Part shown: positions 44,058 through 52,633 of the stretch, one piece after another | How the letters are laid out: every line of letters begins with the position of its first letter | Numbering within the stretch: the stretch's first letter is position 1 | Assembly (NCBI GenBank): GCA_018242605.1 | Contig: JAFEBP010000014.1 | Location: 1-64,000, forward strand | DNA length: 64,000 bases | Source: Planctomycetota bacterium | GTDB lineage: Bacteria > Planctomycetota > Phycisphaerae > Phycisphaerales > UBA1924 | Direction: 5' to 3' | The notes under the pieces: model-generated | Seen by the model: only the letters and a program-made list of their open reading frames with translations | Told to the model about the DNA's origin: nothing | Database searches by the model: none | Position numbers and translations under genes: made by a program

Positions 44058-44699
44058 ATGACTATCTCACCGCGCCGTTCGATTTTCTGGTCGCCCACGT
44101 TCGCCGCCCTAGTGCTGGGGGGGTGCTTCGTGATGGGCATGACGCTCCCGACCGGGGCGAAGAGCGCCGCGCCCCAGCCCACGCGGGTGGGGCTGGTGGA
44201 TACGCGTCGCCTGCTCAAGGGCCTGGACGAGGCCAAGGCCCGCAACGAGACGATCGCGACGCGGCGCAAGTCGATGTCCGACAAACTCGCGGAGATCGAC
44301 ACGCAGATCAAGGAGATCGACACGCAGCTGCAGGTGATCCCCAAGGACGACACGGCCAAGCGCACGGACCTGATGGCCAAGCGGTACGAGCTGGGCAGCA
44401 CGCGCGAGGCGCGGGCCAAGGCGTTCGAGCAGGTATTCTCGCTGGAGATCGGCGGGCTGCTCACCGACGTGTACAAGCACGTGCAGGCGGCGTGCGAGGA
44501 GCTGGCCAAGCGCGACGGCTACGACCTGGTGCTGGTGGATGACCGGGCGATTCAGCTGCCGGAGAACGGCAACGACCGCGAGGTGACCGAGATCATCCAG
44601 AACAAGCGGATCATGGCGGCGCAGGGCGGCATCGACGCGACCGAGGCGCTGCTCACGATGATGAACAACCAGTACGCCGCGGGCCTGAAGAAGCCCTGA
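44058..44699 (+). CDS. OmpH/Skp-like periplasmic chaperone (paralogue 2)
   Basis: 213 residues. It has the same plan as the gene at 26416: an anchor helix (FWSPTFAALVLGGCFVMGMTL), VGLVDTRRLLKGLDEAKARNE, a ~75-residue coiled coil with KEIDTQLQVIPKDDTAKRT, and GYDLVLVDDRAIQLPENGNDREV. The two are clearly related along their whole length. The anchor ends ...VLGGCFVMG, so it could also be a lipoprotein. It lies 20 bp before cysS. Confidence 0.85.
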   Translation: MTISPRRSIFWSPTFAALVLGGCFVMGMTLPTGAKSAAPQPTRVGLVDTRRLLKGLDEAKARNETIATRRKSMSDKLAEIDTQIKEIDTQLQVIPKDDTAKRTDLMAKRYELGSTREARAKAFEQVFSLEIGGLLTDVYKHVQAACEELAKRDGYDLVLVDDRAIQLPENGNDREVTEIIQNKRIMAAQGGIDATEALLTMMNNQYAAGLKKP

Positions 44700-44719
44700 G
44701 CGTACGTACGATTGGCCCC

Positions 44720-46348
44720 ATGCCCCTGCGCCTGTACAACACGCTGACGAAACAGAAGGAAGACTTCGTTCCCGCCGACCCGACGCGGGTGACGTTCTAC
44801 ACGTGCGGGCTGACGGTGTACGACTACGGGCACATCGGCAACTTCCGCTCCTTCCTCGCGGCCGACGTGCTGCGGCGCTGGGTGGAGAGCCCGCTGTGCG
44901 ATCTTTCCGACGGCCGCGGCGGCGTCAATCACGGCCCCCGCGCCGTGGTGCACGTGATGAACGTGACCGACGTGGGCCACATGACCGACGACGCCGAGGG
45001 GGGCGAGTCGGGCGAGGACCGCATGGCCGTCGCGGGCAAGCGCCTGCTCGAGGCCAAGAAGAGCGGCAAACTCCCCGCGGGCGTGGAGATCGACCCGCGT
45101 GATCCGTACGCGATCGCGAAGTTCTACACCGACTGCTTCGTCGCCGACGCCAAGAAGCTCGGCCTCAAGGTGGTGATCGACGCCGAGAAGGACCCCACGC
45201 TCATGCCCCGGGCGACGGCGAACGTCGCGGGGATGATCAAGGTGGTGGAGCGGCTGATCGCCCGCGGGCACGCCTACTGCGTCGGCGAGCCCGGATCGCG
45301 CGTGGTGTACTTCCGCGTCAAGAGCTTCGCGCCCTACGGCCGGCTCTCGGGCAATACGCTGGACGCCCTGCGCGAGGGCGAGGGCGGGCGCGTGAGCTCC
45401 GCGAACCAGTCGAACAAGGAGCACCCGGCGGACTTCCTGCTGTGGAAGGAGGACCCCACCCACATCATGAAGTGGGATTCGCCCTGGGGGGCGGGCTACC
45501 CCGGCTGGCACATCGAGTGCACGGTGATGAGCGCGAGGCGGCTGCTGGGCGACGGCGTGTTCGAGTCGCTGCTGGCCAGGCCCACCGCGGGCGACGCGAT
45601 CATCGATCTGCACAGCGGCGGCGAGGACAACATCTTCCCGCACCACGAGTGCGAGATCGCGCAGAGCTGCGGGGCGTTCTGCGCGGACCCGTCGCACGGC
45701 ACATTCTCAAGATCGTGGTTTCACCCTCGCTTCCTGATGGTGGAGGGCGCGAAGATGAGCAAGAGCAAGGGCAACTTCTTCACCGCGCAGGACATGTTCG
45801 CCAGGGGCATCTCCGCCGCGGCCCTGCGGCTGGAGCTCATCAAGACGCACTACCGCAGCAACGCGAACTTCACGATGCAGGGGCTGGCCGACAACCAGCG
45901 CATCATCGACCGTTGGCGCCGCGTCGCCGACGCCGGCCCAGCGGGCGGGCCGGAGTTCCTGGAGCAGGCGCGGGGCGATGAGGCCGCCAGGGCCTTCGCG
46001 GATGCGCTCAACGACGACCTGAACATCGCGTCGGCGATCGCGACGGTGAACGGCTGGATCAACCAGATCGGCACGCCCACGCCGCGGCACGCCGCGTTGA
46101 TGCGGATGTTCGACGGCGTGCTGGGCGTGGTGGATCTGGACCGCGGGCAATCGACGCAGACGGAACTGGCCTTGTTCGCGCCGGGCGTGGAGCCCAGCGC
46201 GAAGGTGGAGGAGTTGCTGCGTCGCCGGCGCGAGGCCCGCGCGGCCAAGGACTTCAAGGCCAGCGACGCCATCCGCGATGAACTGGCGGCGATGGGCTAC
46301 GCGATCAAGGATGCTCCCGGCGGCAAGGTCGAGGTCCGCCGGGCGTAG
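44720..46348 (+). CDS. cysS: Cysteinyl-tRNA synthetase
   Basis: 542 residues. Class I signatures are FYTCGLTVYDYGHIGNFRS (zinc Cys and HIGN) and KMSKSKGN near residue 345. The zinc site is completed by GWHIECTVMS and FPHHECEIAQ. It attaches Cys to tRNA-Cys. It is ~80 residues longer than the E. coli enzyme through an insertion at about 60-80 (DLSDGRGGVNHGP...DDAEGGESGED). The final ~40 residues (EELLRRRREARAAKDFKASDAIRDEL) are the usual C-terminal anticodon-side helix. It ends 5 bp from the convergent pirin gene. Confidence 0.97.
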   Translation: MPLRLYNTLTKQKEDFVPADPTRVTFYTCGLTVYDYGHIGNFRSFLAADVLRRWVESPLCDLSDGRGGVNHGPRAVVHVMNVTDVGHMTDDAEGGESGEDRMAVAGKRLLEAKKSGKLPAGVEIDPRDPYAIAKFYTDCFVADAKKLGLKVVIDAEKDPTLMPRATANVAGMIKVVERLIARGHAYCVGEPGSRVVYFRVKSFAPYGRLSGNTLDALREGEGGRVSSANQSNKEHPADFLLWKEDPTHIMKWDSPWGAGYPGWHIECTVMSARRLLGDGVFESLLARPTAGDAIIDLHSGGEDNIFPHHECEIAQSCGAFCADPSHGTFSRSWFHPRFLMVEGAKMSKSKGNFFTAQDMFARGISAAALRLELIKTHYRSNANFTMQGLADNQRIIDRWRRVADAGPAGGPEFLEQARGDEAARAFADALNDDLNIASAIATVNGWINQIGTPTPRHAALMRMFDGVLGVVDLDRGQSTQTELALFAPGVEPSAKVEELLRRRREARAAKDFKASDAIRDELAAMGYAIKDAPGGKVEVRRA

Positions 46349-46353
46349 GGCGT

Positions 46354-47052
46354 TCAGGCCAGGTCGAAGACCACCAATTCAGACTCCTGGGCCGCGGCGA
46401 TATCGAGCCGCGGCTCTTCGGAGAGGCCCGCGCCGTCGCCGGCGCGCAGGGTCTGTCCGTTCACGGTGATCTCGCCTCGGGCGACCTGCACCCAGGCGTG
46501 GCGGCCGGGCGCGAGCGGCAGGGAGACTTTGGCGCCGGCGTCGAGGATGGAGCCGTAGAGCCGGGCGTCCTGGTTGATGAGGATCGAGCCTTCGGAGGCG
46601 TCGGGAGAGACGAGCAGTTGGAGGCGGTTGCGGCGGCCCTCCATGGGGAAGAGCTTCTGGTCGTAGCCGGGGGTGAGGCCGCGGGAGGCGGGGCGCAGCC
46701 AGATCTGCATCAGGTGCACGGGCTCGGTTTTGGAGGCGTTGAACTCGCTGTGCTGGATGCCGCTGCCCGCTGTCATGCGCTGCACCTCGCCGGGCGAGAT
46801 GGTGGCGACGCCGCCGGTGGAGTCGCGGTGAGCGAGGGAGCCCGAGAGCACGTAGGTGATGATCTCCATGTTCTCGTGGGGGTGGGTGGGGAAGCCCCCG
46901 CCGGGGGCGACGACATCCTCGTTGATGACGCGCAGGGAGCGGAAGCCCATCCACTCGCGGTCGTGGTAGTGGCCGAAGGAGAAGGTGTGGTACGTGTCGA
47001 GCCAGCCGAAATCAAAGTGGCCGCGCTGGGCTGATGGTCTCAGGGTGATCAT
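46354..47052 (-). CDS. Pirin-family (YhhW-type) quercetinase
   Basis: 232 residues, bicupin fold. GHFDFGWLDTYHTFSFGHYHD, FPTHPHENMEIITYVLSGSLAHRDS (metal-binding His/Glu) and GSGIQHSEFNAS are the pirin/quercetin 2,3-dioxygenase blocks. These enzymes open flavonol rings or act in redox sensing. An operator-like palindrome matching that before marR lies 22 bp upstream of the start, so it is probably part of the same quinone-stress regulon. Confidence 0.92.
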   Translation of the reverse strand: MITLRPSAQRGHFDFGWLDTYHTFSFGHYHDREWMGFRSLRVINEDVVAPGGGFPTHPHENMEIITYVLSGSLAHRDSTGGVATISPGEVQRMTAGSGIQHSEFNASKTEPVHLMQIWLRPASRGLTPGYDQKLFPMEGRRNRLQLLVSPDASEGSILINQDARLYGSILDAGAKVSLPLAPGRHAWVQVARGEITVNGQTLRAGDGAGLSEEPRLDIAAAQESELVVFDLA

Positions 47053-47073
47053 GGTGTTCTCCGTTGCGTGCGG

Positions 47074-47095
47074 AATAGTTGTTTCAACAAGTATT
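47074..47095. promoter_or_regulatory. MarR-type operator upstream of pirin gene
   Basis: AATAGTTGTTTCAACAAGTA contains the palindromic core TTGTT-TC-AACAA (47079-47090). It matches the element before marR (48258-48276) at nearly every position and in the same orientation relative to the gene start. Confidence 0.65.
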
Positions 47096-47151
47096 GTACG
47101 AAAATGAAACGCCCGCGGTTCGCGCCGGGCGTGTGTGTTCGCGTCCCTGGT

Positions 47152-47745
47152 TCAGGCCTTGCCGGAGGCCCAGCGTGCGGCGGCGGCGGCCACGCGGGCG
47201 CCGAACGCCTCGGCGGTGGCGCGGTCGCTCACGGGGGGCGTCACGTCGGCGCCGGCGTTGTCGGCCTGGGTCATGAGGCCCAGCCAGGAGCCCAGGCGGT
47301 TGATGGTCTTGGGATCGTCGGGGGAGCCCTGGGTGTAGAACAGGCCCTGGCTCACCCAGATCATGCTGTGCTGGCCGGCGAAGACCGCCAGGTCGGTGAG
47401 GGCGTTCAACTTGTCGCCCGAGAGGCCGCCGCTGTTGGTGAATCCCGCGGCGAGCTTGTCCTTCCAGCCCTGCGTGAACCAGACGCCGCTGGAGGTTTCC
47501 ATGAACTCCTTGAACTTGGCGGAGACGGTGCCCATGTACGTGGGCGTGCCGAAGATGATCGCATCGGCGGCGGCGAGGGTGGGCCAGGACCCGCCCAACT
47601 GGCGGTTGGCGTCGGCGGGGGGCAGGTCGGCGACGGGGACGAGGTGGACGGCGGCACCGGCGGCGCGTGCGCCCTTGGCGACGTGCTCGGCGATGGCCTT
47701 GGTGTGACCGAATCCGCTGTGGTAGACGATTGCGATGGTTGCCAT
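47152..47745 (-). CDS. WrbA-like flavodoxin NAD(P)H:quinone oxidoreductase
   Basis: 197 residues. The flavodoxin phosphate loop is VYHSGFGHTKAIAEHV (about 7-22), followed by FGTPTYMGTVSAKFKEFME and KLAAGFTNSGGLSGDK. It matches the WrbA/NQO family (FMN-dependent two-electron quinone reduction that avoids semiquinones). A C-terminal VTPPVSDRATAEAFGARVA helix is family-like. It lies 21 bp downstream of marR on the same strand, in an operon. Confidence 0.9.
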   Translation of the reverse strand: MATIAIVYHSGFGHTKAIAEHVAKGARAAGAAVHLVPVADLPPADANRQLGGSWPTLAAADAIIFGTPTYMGTVSAKFKEFMETSSGVWFTQGWKDKLAAGFTNSGGLSGDKLNALTDLAVFAGQHSMIWVSQGLFYTQGSPDDPKTINRLGSWLGLMTQADNAGADVTPPVSDRATAEAFGARVAAAAARWASGKA

Positions 47746-47766
47746 GGTGGTTTCCTGTGTGCGGTT

Positions 47767-48240
47767 CTAGTGGGCCGCGGGAGCGCTGCGGGCCTTGACG
47801 AGCAGCTTCGACAGCGTGTTGAGTTGCGATTCACTCATGTGGGCGAGTTGGGAGTTGTGCAGGTCGGTGATGGGCTGGTCGAGATCGGCCAGGCGGGCGA
47901 GGCCCGCGGCGGTGATGCTGACGCGTACAGCGCGCCGATCGCTTCCCTCTCGCCGGCGGCGCGCCAGGCCGGCTTTCTCGAGGCGGTCCACCAGGCGGGT
48001 CACGTCGGGGACGCGGGCGACGAGCTGGGCACCGATCTCGTTGCACAGCCGCCCCTGGGCGCCAGCCGCCCGCAGGATCCGCAGCGCGTTGTACGTCGCC
48101 TCGCTCAGCCCGGCGGAGTCGAAGAGGTGCGCAAAGGGCGCGGAGAGAACGCTGGCGGTACGGAGGATGTTCAAGTAGGCCTCCTGCGAGGGGGATTCGA
48201 AGGGGCGCTGCTTACCGATTTCCTGGGCGAGGGTGGGCAT
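47767..48240 (-). CDS. MarR-family regulator, likely quinone/redox sensor
   Basis: 157 residues. The winged helix-turn-helix region is YNALRILRAAGAQGRLCNEIGAQLVARVPDVTRLVDRLEKAGLARRRREGSDRRAVRVSITAAG, with the DRR wing of MarR proteins. A single Cys in the recognition area (GRLCNEIG) could be a redox switch, but this is inference. A palindrome 18 bp before its start codon and another before the pirin gene suggest autorepression and control of wrbA and pirin. Confidence 0.92.
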   Translation of the reverse strand: MPTLAQEIGKQRPFESPSQEAYLNILRTASVLSAPFAHLFDSAGLSEATYNALRILRAAGAQGRLCNEIGAQLVARVPDVTRLVDRLEKAGLARRRREGSDRRAVRVSITAAGLARLADLDQPITDLHNSQLAHMSESQLNTLSKLLVKARSAPAAH

Positions 48241-48257
48241 GGTGTATCCGTATCAAC

Positions 48258-48276
48258 AATAGTTGTTTAAACAGTA
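48258..48276. promoter_or_regulatory. MarR-type operator upstream of marR
   Basis: AATAGTTGTTTAAACAGTA contains the perfect palindrome TGTTTAAACA (48264-48273) and repeats AATAGTTGTTTnAACAnGTA seen before the pirin gene. It lies 18 bp before the marR start. Confidence 0.65.
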
Positions 48277-48469
48277 AACAGCCGGCCGGGCCGGGTCAAG
48301 CGGGCACGGGGCCGGGGCCGTCGTTGGGTTATGGGCCCCAGGGAGGGATGGCGGGGGCGGGAAGAAATCGCGTGATGAGCGCGTGAGCGGCGGCAGGATC
48401 CTTCGTTGGCGAGTGTGGAAGCGGACACCGATTCGCTCGCAGCAACCCAACCCACACGAGGAGATGGTC

Positions 48470-49459
48470 ATGAAACGCACGCAGACAACCAAGGTTCTTT
48501 CCCGCACGCTCGCCGCCGGCCTGGGGCTGCTCGCGCTGGCCCAGTCCGCCGCGGCGCAGGTCAGGGGCGTGGGAGACATGTCGTTCGAGTTCAACGCGCC
48601 GCGCCGGGCCGGCACGGTGCGGGTGCAGTTCTTTGATTTCAGCGGCAACTCGCTGATCGACATGCCGCGGCTGAACATCGCGATCCCGTACGACGCCACC
48701 AAGACCCCCGACCAGAACCTGGTGATCAAGCGCAACGCGATCCGGGCGGCGGTGCAGGCGCAGTTCGGCGGGTACACCGACGCGACCGAGCCGGTGGTGC
48801 AGGCCGGGGTGAGAGCCACGGCCTTCGCAAACCGCGACGGCAACGCGAACGCCGGCTTCCGGGGGTTCAACATGACCAACGTGCCCTTCGACGTGCAGCG
48901 CAACCCCAACAACGCCCGGGCCATCGACCGCATCATGTGGGGAGTGACCATGACCGGGGGCAACACCGGCGAGCTCTTCGACACGGTGATCAACCGCGCA
49001 CCGCTCCGCGTGGACCCGCTGGGCGGCAACTGCGGCCACTCGCGCGTGTCGTTCGAGAACCCCCGGTTCAACCCGCTCACGGCCGACGGCATGCCCGCGC
49101 AGTGGCACGCGGGCATCGTCGTGAACGATACCGAGATGGGCGCGGTGATCGGCCTCTCTGACCTGCCCATCGTCAACGGCGTTCCCGACACGAGCGGCGC
49201 GGCGATCGCGGCGACGCTCTACCAGCATCTGCCGTCGTCGGTCTTCTCTTTCGCGACCGTGGCCAACCCGGCGCTCACGGGCGCTCACGATTTGAAGTTC
49301 GATTTCACGTCGCTCGTGCCCGACGGGGTGACCACGTGCGGCGTGGCGTTCGGAACGACTTCGGACAGCGAGGGCGTGTACGGCACGTACGCGTTGCCCA
49401 CGCCGGGCTCGTTCGCGCTGCTGGGAGCCGCGGCGTTGGTGCTGCGTCGCCGCCGCTGA
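48470..49459 (+). CDS. Secreted PEP-CTERM-like protein
   Basis: 329 residues. GAGGAG lies 7 bp before this ATG, which decides the start over an ATG 6 bp upstream. It has a signal peptide (LSRTLAAGLGLLALAQSAAAQ), a beta-rich mature domain (GDMSFEFNAPRRAGTVRVQFFD...) with two or more internal Cys, and the tail LPTPGSFALLGAAALVLRRRR. That tail has a short Pro motif, a transmembrane stretch and an Arg cluster, the exosortase PEP-CTERM type as seen in planctomycetes. Function unknown. It is followed by a hairpin terminator. Confidence 0.75.
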   Translation: MKRTQTTKVLSRTLAAGLGLLALAQSAAAQVRGVGDMSFEFNAPRRAGTVRVQFFDFSGNSLIDMPRLNIAIPYDATKTPDQNLVIKRNAIRAAVQAQFGGYTDATEPVVQAGVRATAFANRDGNANAGFRGFNMTNVPFDVQRNPNNARAIDRIMWGVTMTGGNTGELFDTVINRAPLRVDPLGGNCGHSRVSFENPRFNPLTADGMPAQWHAGIVVNDTEMGAVIGLSDLPIVNGVPDTSGAAIAATLYQHLPSSVFSFATVANPALTGAHDLKFDFTSLVPDGVTTCGVAFGTTSDSEGVYGTYALPTPGSFALLGAAALVLRRRR

Positions 49460-50045
49460 CGCGACCTTGACACTCGCACACACACGGAACGTGCGGCCCG
49501 CGAGAGCGGGCCGTGCGTGTTGAAGGAGACGGCAAGGTGCGTCGCGGCCGTCGCGTGCCTGCTCGCCCGAGAATGAAGGCCGTGGACGGTCCGCCGCTCG
49601 CGTTCAGGACTTGCTGTGCGCTAAAGGGTGGAACAAGGGTCATTCTGGCGTGAGGGGTGAACCTGGCCTGTGGAAAGCCCGTCGGTTGCGCCGGGGTGTG
49701 TACGGCCCGGTCCGGGGGGTGTGCTTGACTTGTTGCCGCAGGTATGCTCTGATTACCCGTGTGGGAGCCACTTCGGGGCGCGCCGACGACGGCGAATACG
49801 CCCGACGCTGGAGCTTCCGCGGACGAGTTGAAAATCTGGGTTCGGGTTTTGGTGCGGATGTGGCCTGCGTGACGCGCAGGGCCGCAATCGCGTTTGATCT
49901 CGGAGGGTTGGTCGCGTTGGCGAGTGTTTCGCCGCGGCGCCCCGAACCTGTGGAATCGTGAGAGTTCGAATCGGCCCGGCGCTTTCGCGCTGGGCGTTGC
50001 TTGGTGTTTCGGCCCTGCGCTCACGCGTAGGGCAGGAGTCAGCGG
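49460..50045. other. Gene-free region upstream of rho
   Basis: 586 bp holding a terminator hairpin at 49494-49513 and then the probable rho leader. Near 50012-50033 the bases GCCCTGCG...CGCGTAGGGC can form a further hairpin 13 bp before the rho start. I see no coding frame or convincing sigma-70 promoter. Confidence 0.5.
49494..49513. terminator. 8-bp perfect hairpin terminator
   Basis: CGGCCCGC (49494-49501), loop GAGA, GCGGGCCG (49506-49513). It lies 34 bp after the PEP-CTERM gene stop. Only a short T-run follows, so it is a weak or Rho-assisted terminator. Confidence 0.65.
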
Positions 50046-51284
50046 ATGGAATTCTACAATCACGGGCAAGGACAGGGGCAGGGCCGCAGGAGACGCCGGC
50101 GCGGTCGGCGCGGCCGCGGCGGTGGAGGTGGGGGCGGCGGAGGGGCTGGCGGGGGAGGCGGTGGGGGCCAACAACAGCAGATGCAGCGCGGGCCTGACGG
50201 GCAGCAGTCGGGCGGGAACTCTCAGCCCTCACGGCCGCCGGTTCTTCCGCTGGACATCGACGGCAATCCGCTCATCATCCCACCCAACGCTCACCGGTTT
50301 GAAGACCTGACATCGATTGATCCGCAGCCGCGGCTCACGCTCGAGTACCCCGGCTGCCCGGCTTCGTGCCGTCTGATCGATCTGTTCTGTCCGATCGGCC
50401 GCGGGCAGCGAGCGCTGATCGTGTCGCCCCCTAAAGCGGGCAAGACGACGCTGCTCAAGGACATCGGCACGTCGATCCTGCGGAACCATCCGACAGTCGA
50501 GCTGGTGGTGCTGCTGGTGGACGAGCGGCCGGAGGAAGTCACGGACTTCCGTCGCCACTTCGCGACGGTGGTAGAGAGCCTGGCGCCTGCTGATTTGATC
50601 GCGCGGGGTGAAGAGGCGGCGCGGGAGCTCGCGGCCGACGGCACCGTCGCGGCGGCGTCGACGACCGAGACCGCGGCCCCGGCGCGGCCGATCCGCTGCC
50701 GCGTGATGGCCAGCAGCAACGACCACAACGTTGACCGGCACATCGAGGTGGCGACGACGACGATCGAGCGCTGCAAGAAGATGGTGGAGGCGGGCAAGCA
50801 CGTGGTGGTGCTGATGGATTCGCTCACCCGCGTGGGCCGAGCGTTCAACAACAGCAAGCGCTACGCGGGCAGCGGCCGCACCATGACGGGCGGCCTGGAC
50901 AGCAAGGCGCTGGAGATTCCTCGTCAGTTGTTCGGCTCGGCCCGCAACACGGAAGAGGCGGGGAGCCTCACGATCATCGCCAGTTGCCTGGTGGACACGG
51001 GCTCCGCCGCGGACCAGGTGATTTTCGAGGAGTTCAAGGGCAGCGGTAACATGGAACTGATCCTGGACCGCCGCATCGCCGAGCGGCGTCTGTTCCCGGC
51101 CATCAATCTGGCCGAGAGCGGGACGCGCAAGGAAGACAAGTTGATGGGAGAGAAGGAACTGGCCACGATGACGGCCCTACGCCGTCGGCTCATGCAGATG
51201 CCCCCGCACATGCAGGTGGAGCAGTTGCTGGCGGCGCTCAAGCGTTACCCGACGAACGCGGCGCTGGTGGGTTCGGGGCAGTAA
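50046..51284 (+). CDS. rho: Transcription termination factor Rho, atypical
   Basis: 412 residues. The ATPase core is clear: PPKAGKTTLLKDIG (P-loop, about 128-141), LLVDERPEEVTDF, VVVLMDSLTRVGRAFN (Q-loop), the R-loop MTGGLDSKALEIPRQLFGSARN and FEEFKGSGNMELILDRRIAERRLFPAINL. The family's N-terminal Rho_N and cold-shock RNA-binding domains are missing. Residues 1-60 are instead an Arg/Gly/Gln-rich low-complexity tail. An in-frame stop at 50028 and AGGAG 8 bp upstream fix the start. A ~40-residue insertion (about 176-217, ARELAADGTVAAAS...) sits before VMASSNDHNVDRH. The protein still appears able to be a hexameric RNA helicase. Confidence 0.93.
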   Translation: MEFYNHGQGQGQGRRRRRRGRRGRGGGGGGGGGAGGGGGGGQQQQMQRGPDGQQSGGNSQPSRPPVLPLDIDGNPLIIPPNAHRFEDLTSIDPQPRLTLEYPGCPASCRLIDLFCPIGRGQRALIVSPPKAGKTTLLKDIGTSILRNHPTVELVVLLVDERPEEVTDFRRHFATVVESLAPADLIARGEEAARELAADGTVAAASTTETAAPARPIRCRVMASSNDHNVDRHIEVATTTIERCKKMVEAGKHVVVLMDSLTRVGRAFNNSKRYAGSGRTMTGGLDSKALEIPRQLFGSARNTEEAGSLTIIASCLVDTGSAADQVIFEEFKGSGNMELILDRRIAERRLFPAINLAESGTRKEDKLMGEKELATMTALRRRLMQMPPHMQVEQLLAALKRYPTNAALVGSGQ

Positions 51285-51474
51285 GCGGCGGGTGCGGGAT
51301 TGCCCGGTGTTTTCTATGGGCCTTGGGATGCGGCGTGCAGCGCGGTCTTTCTGCGCGCTCGATCGGCCACTTGCCGGCGCCGAGGGACCGTGGTAACAAT
51401 CACCCCAAGTTCGGCGGAGCGGCGGGCGCACAGGAGTGCTCGCGCCGTCGGGGGTTCGGGCACGGGGGTTTCTC

Positions 51475-52101
51475 ATGTTCAAGCGGGGATTGGTGGCGAG
51501 CGCAGTTGCGGCGGTGGTGCTGTGCGGGTGCAACGACCCGGAGGCGGGCGAGGTGGAGATGTGCTACAGCGCGATCTATCACTGCTGCGACAGTCGTGAC
51601 GCGGAGTGCGTGCTGAAGCTGCTCGCGCCGGCGTCCATCGCGTACTACGACCGTTTGCTGGGCATCGCCCGCACGGCGAATCGCGAGCAGGTGGAGGCGC
51701 TGCGGCCCACCGAGCGTCTGGAAGTGCTCAAGATGCGGCAGTTCGCGACGCGGCCGGAGCTGGCCGCGTTCGACGCCTCTTCGTACATCCGCTTCATCGT
51801 TTCTCGCGGAGTCTGGGCCGGGGGGGAGAAGCCGCGGATTTCCAACGTGAAGGTGCGGGGCGACACCGCGACGGCGAACATCCGTGATGAGAAGGGCAAG
51901 GCGACGCACCACAAGTTCGACTTCGTCAAGGTCGACGGGATGTGGAAGATCGACTGGAACCGATCGGACGACATGTGGGACGAGTACATCGAGAAGGACG
52001 CGCGGCGCGAACGGATGAGCGTCAACAACCTGCTGTTCTTTATCATCGAGGAGGAATCGGAGATGCCCGTTAAGGCGGACATCTGGGAACCTTCGAAATA
52101 A
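51475..52101 (+). CDS. Putative lipoprotein with NTF2-like domain
   Basis: 208 residues. MFKRGLVASAVAAVVLCGC is a lipoprotein signal with Cys at 19. The mature part (about 20-180) starts MCYSAIYHCCDSRDAECVLKLLAPAS and ends KFDFVKVDGMWKIDW, which is like SnoaL/NTF2-type folds with a final strand W.I.W. This family guess is tentative. The 190 bp before the gene hold no clear element. Confidence 0.6.
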   Translation: MFKRGLVASAVAAVVLCGCNDPEAGEVEMCYSAIYHCCDSRDAECVLKLLAPASIAYYDRLLGIARTANREQVEALRPTERLEVLKMRQFATRPELAAFDASSYIRFIVSRGVWAGGEKPRISNVKVRGDTATANIRDEKGKATHHKFDFVKVDGMWKIDWNRSDDMWDEYIEKDARRERMSVNNLLFFIIEEESEMPVKADIWEPSK

Positions 52102-52315
52102 CTCTCCCGAGGTCGTGCGGTCCTACGCTTGGCCAGCGTCCCCCCGATCGACGGCCGGGCCCGATGCACGGGCTGCACCGTGAACCTGGTCAGGGCTTGA
52201 CCGCAGCAGCCATAAGCGGCGGCGGCCCGGTGCCGTCGGTGTCCTGGCCGTCGATCGCGGGGATGCGTCTTTTGGGGCCGCGAGGCGCGGATCAACTGCG
52301 TAGAGGAGTCGCGTG

Positions 52316-52507
52316 ATGAGCGGAGATCTCAATCTCAAGGCGGGCGGGATCGCGTTCTTGTTCCTGGGCATCGCCCTAGCCGGGATGGTCGCGCTGCTCG
52401 CGCGGGCGCCGGTGGCCATCGCCTTCACGGTGATTCTTGCGGGGTTCATCGTCTTCTCGACGGTGGCGCTTATGAACGCCAAGACCACCGGCGGGCCGAT
52501 CGGCTGA
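52316..52507 (+). CDS. Small two-helix membrane protein
   Basis: 63 residues. Two hydrophobic helices (about 12-30 and 34-51) with a short loop LLARAPVA. GAGGAG lies ~8 bp before the ATG. Unrecognised, but the Shine-Dalgarno and the terminator that follows it suggest a real gene. Confidence 0.55.
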   Translation: MSGDLNLKAGGIAFLFLGIALAGMVALLARAPVAIAFTVILAGFIVFSTVALMNAKTTGGPIG

Positions 52508-52545
52508 GGGGCGCTCGCGGTTCATGCCCCACCGTTGAAAAGAAA

Positions 52546-52572
52546 CACCCGCCGCGAGGGCCGCGGCGGGTG
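52546..52572. terminator. Strong bidirectional terminator
   Basis: An 11-bp perfect stem, CACCCGCCGCG (52546-52556) with CGCGGCGGGTG (52562-52572), and a 5-base loop. GAAAAGAAA precedes it and GTTGATTTAAAG follows, giving some U-rich character on both strands. It lies between convergent genes. Confidence 0.85.
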
Positions 52573-52633
52573 GTGTTGATTTAAAGTTTCTGCCGGCCGA
52601 GCGGGTCCGTTGACCGGTGCGAGACGCGGGCGA

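Noticed and set aside
49725-49748. TTGACT followed by TATGCT as a sigma-70 promoter upstream of rho
   Set aside because: The spacer is only 12 bp; with a normal 17-bp spacer no -10 box fits well.
49958-49975. tRNA T-loop-like GTTCGAATC upstream of rho
   Set aside because: The flanking bases do not pair as a T-stem and no acceptor or anticodon arms can be drawn.
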